This document shows, one piece after another, positions 41,109-42,185 of a stretch of DNA of 42,185 nt (position 1 is the stretch's first letter; every line of letters begins with the position of its first letter). The notes below the pieces were generated by a model. It had not been told where the DNA came from. It was given only the letters and a program-made list of their open reading frames with translations, and searched no databases. This DNA comes from Deltaproteobacteria bacterium (GTDB taxonomy: Bacteria > Myxococcota_A > Polyangia > JAAYKL01): assembly GCA_030591725.1 (NCBI GenBank), contig JAUVAN010000003.1:1-42185 (forward strand), in the 5' to 3' direction. Both the position numbers and the translations under genes were made by a program.

Positions 41109-42011
41109 ATGAACGATATGTCGTCGGATCGAAAAACAGAATCGCTTGCCTCTCTGATCGTGATCACGGGACTCTCGGGGGCGGGCAAGTCCACCGCCAT
41201 GCGGGTGTTCGAGGATCTCGGATGCTACTGCGTGGATAACCTCCCTCCCGGACACATTCCGGACTTCTTCAATCTCTACGAGAGCAGCGGCTCGGCCGGA
41301 TCCAGTCTGGTGATCGCCAGCGACATGCGTTCCGGAGCCCTTTTCGACGATTTCGTCGAGACTCACAAGGCGCTGCACGAAGAGGGAATGGATCTCCAGG
41401 TTCTTTATCTCGACAGCTCCACGCACGTGCTCATCAACCGCTTCAATGAGGTAAGACGCACGCACCCGCTGCAACCCGACCTTTCCCTCAAGGAGGCCAT
41501 TGAGGAGGAGAGAAAGAGGTTGGAGCCCATTCGCGCCGTGGCGACACACGTTATCGACACGAGCGGACTCGATACCTCACAGCTTCGCGAGACGATCTTG
41601 CACACCATGGCGGGGGAAGACACCGGGAACGTGATTCGCCTCAAGTTCGTCAGCTTCGGATTCAAGTACGGGATCCCGAGGGACGCCGACTTCGTCCTGG
41701 ATGTCAGGTTTCTCCCCAACCCCTTTTACGTCCCGGAACTGCGGGTTCACACGGGGGAGGATCAGGACGTCTACAATTACGTAAGGTCGTGTGACGAGGC
41801 CGACGGTTTCTTCAGCCGGGCAGTGGAGATGCTGGGGGTGACCCTGCAGTCGTTTGTAGGGGTGGGCAAGCTCAACCTCAACGTGGGCGTCGGGTGTACC
41901 GGTGGGCGGCACAGAAGCGTGGCGTTTGCGCGCAGGCTTGCCGAGCACTTCGATAGCAGGGGGCATCGATCGACCGCGGTTCACAGGGACGCGGGCAAGC
42001 TCCAAAACTGA
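41109..42011 (+). CDS. rapZ: RapZ-family RNase adapter / P-loop nucleotide-binding protein
   Basis: 300 residues. Walker A GLSGAGKS at 21-28, then 'DLGCYCVDNLPPGHIPDF', YLDSSTHVLINRFNEVRRTHPL and the C-terminal RapZ/YvcJ domain with 'FKYGIPRDADFVLDVRFLPNPFYVPELR', and GCTGGRHRSVAFA near residue 262. In enterobacteria RapZ hands the small RNA GlmZ to RNase E to control glucosamine-6-phosphate synthase; in other groups, such as YvcJ, its role is less clear, so regulation of aminosugar supply is only inferred. Start ATG 41109; ATG 41118 is possible. Size and motifs are normal. Confidence 0.93.
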   Translation: MNDMSSDRKTESLASLIVITGLSGAGKSTAMRVFEDLGCYCVDNLPPGHIPDFFNLYESSGSAGSSLVIASDMRSGALFDDFVETHKALHEEGMDLQVLYLDSSTHVLINRFNEVRRTHPLQPDLSLKEAIEEERKRLEPIRAVATHVIDTSGLDTSQLRETILHTMAGEDTGNVIRLKFVSFGFKYGIPRDADFVLDVRFLPNPFYVPELRVHTGEDQDVYNYVRSCDEADGFFSRAVEMLGVTLQSFVGVGKLNLNVGVGCTGGRHRSVAFARRLAEHFDSRGHRSTAVHRDAGKLQN

Positions 42012-42101
42012 TCGTTTCTGTAATTTTCGGTGCCAGTCACTTTTTTTCTTTCATCGGACGAATTTTAGCAACTTTTCCTGCGAGCGACCGATTAAAGGAG
42101 T

Positions 42102-42185
42102 ATGGCGCGAAGAATCAGGGTCTGGAAGGAAAACGGAATGTATCACGCAACGCTCAATTGCGTGGACAGGATGTTTTTCTTGAAA
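42102..42185 (+). mobile_element. Y1 (REP-associated-type) transposase gene, 5' fragment
   Basis: From ATG 42102 (AAAGGAG upstream) the frame reads MARRIRVWKENGMYHATL and runs off the window edge after 28 codons. This is the usual N-terminus of IS200/Y1-type REP-associated transposases (MAR.xR....G..YHVT...N). These enzymes use a single tyrosine further downstream, which is not visible here. Whether the element has flanking repeats cannot be seen. Confidence 0.7.

Overview
This window reads as chromosome from a GC-rich, Gram-negative bacterium of deltaproteobacterial type (Myxococcota- or Bradymonadota-like; the assignment is tentative). The reasons are many lipobox proteins, Cys-rich and Asp-rich surface lipoproteins, zinc-ribbon/FHA and zinc-ribbon/TPR signalling proteins, outer-membrane beta-barrel proteins with long acidic Pro/Glu linkers, and standard housekeeping genes (murB, gpmI, rlmH, rsfS, rapZ). 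Genes are packed tightly, often with 1-4 base overlaps.

Layout. (1) 1-2269: the 3' part of a large exported-type protein that ends in two Ada-like zinc-finger repeats, then an AraC-type regulator. (2) 2272-16692: a surface-polysaccharide cluster. The plus-strand arm carries two GT2 glycosyltransferases, a DUF2304 membrane protein, a GT-C-like membrane protein, two GT4 enzymes, a Wzx-type flippase, a GT11 fucosyltransferase, and SAM-dependent methyltransferases including DUF268 and FkbM types. The minus-strand arm carries a methyltransferase, a GT2 and a GT4. The part around 8.4-13.5 kb is visibly AT-richer than its flanks. It holds an internally deleted GT2 remnant, and a glycosyltransferase tail remnant lies in the minus arm, so the cluster has been reshuffled. 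(3) 16808-19264: an outer-membrane barrel protein and a DUF4105 protein, convergent. (4) 19370-22630: the most unusual locus. Three small paralogous Tat-exported proteins share a fixed motif in front of the Tat signal and are followed, with translational coupling, by a radical SAM/SPASM maturase. I suggest a peptide or protein modification and export system. (5) 22697-26017, minus strand: an operon of an OM barrel protein, rsfS, rlmH, gpmI and an FmdB-type zinc ribbon. (6) 26105-30407: a zinc-ribbon/STAND-like/TPR protein with a damaged P-loop, DUF3467, PilZ and a Cys-rich lipoprotein. (7) 30417-31957: a lipoprotein gene and a three-gene tRNA operon (Ser-TGA, Ser-GCT, Arg-ACG) with a near-consensus promoter. 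It is followed by two tRNA-length degenerate repeats, each with its own intrinsic terminator. (8) 32141-38306: an Asp-repeat lipoprotein, murB, two zinc-ribbon/double-FHA proteins, a TlpA-like thioredoxin lipoprotein, an AmrS-type radical SAM enzyme and a DUF72 protein. (9) 38603-42185: two tandem paralogues joining a FlgO/TolB-like domain to a beta-barrel, rapZ, and the start of a Y1 (REP-associated type) transposase cut off by the window edge.

Taken together the window is envelope-centred: glycan synthesis and export, surface lipoproteins and OM barrels, and phosphothreonine/c-di-GMP-type regulatory proteins. The Tat-triplet plus radical SAM locus is the best candidate for an undescribed system.
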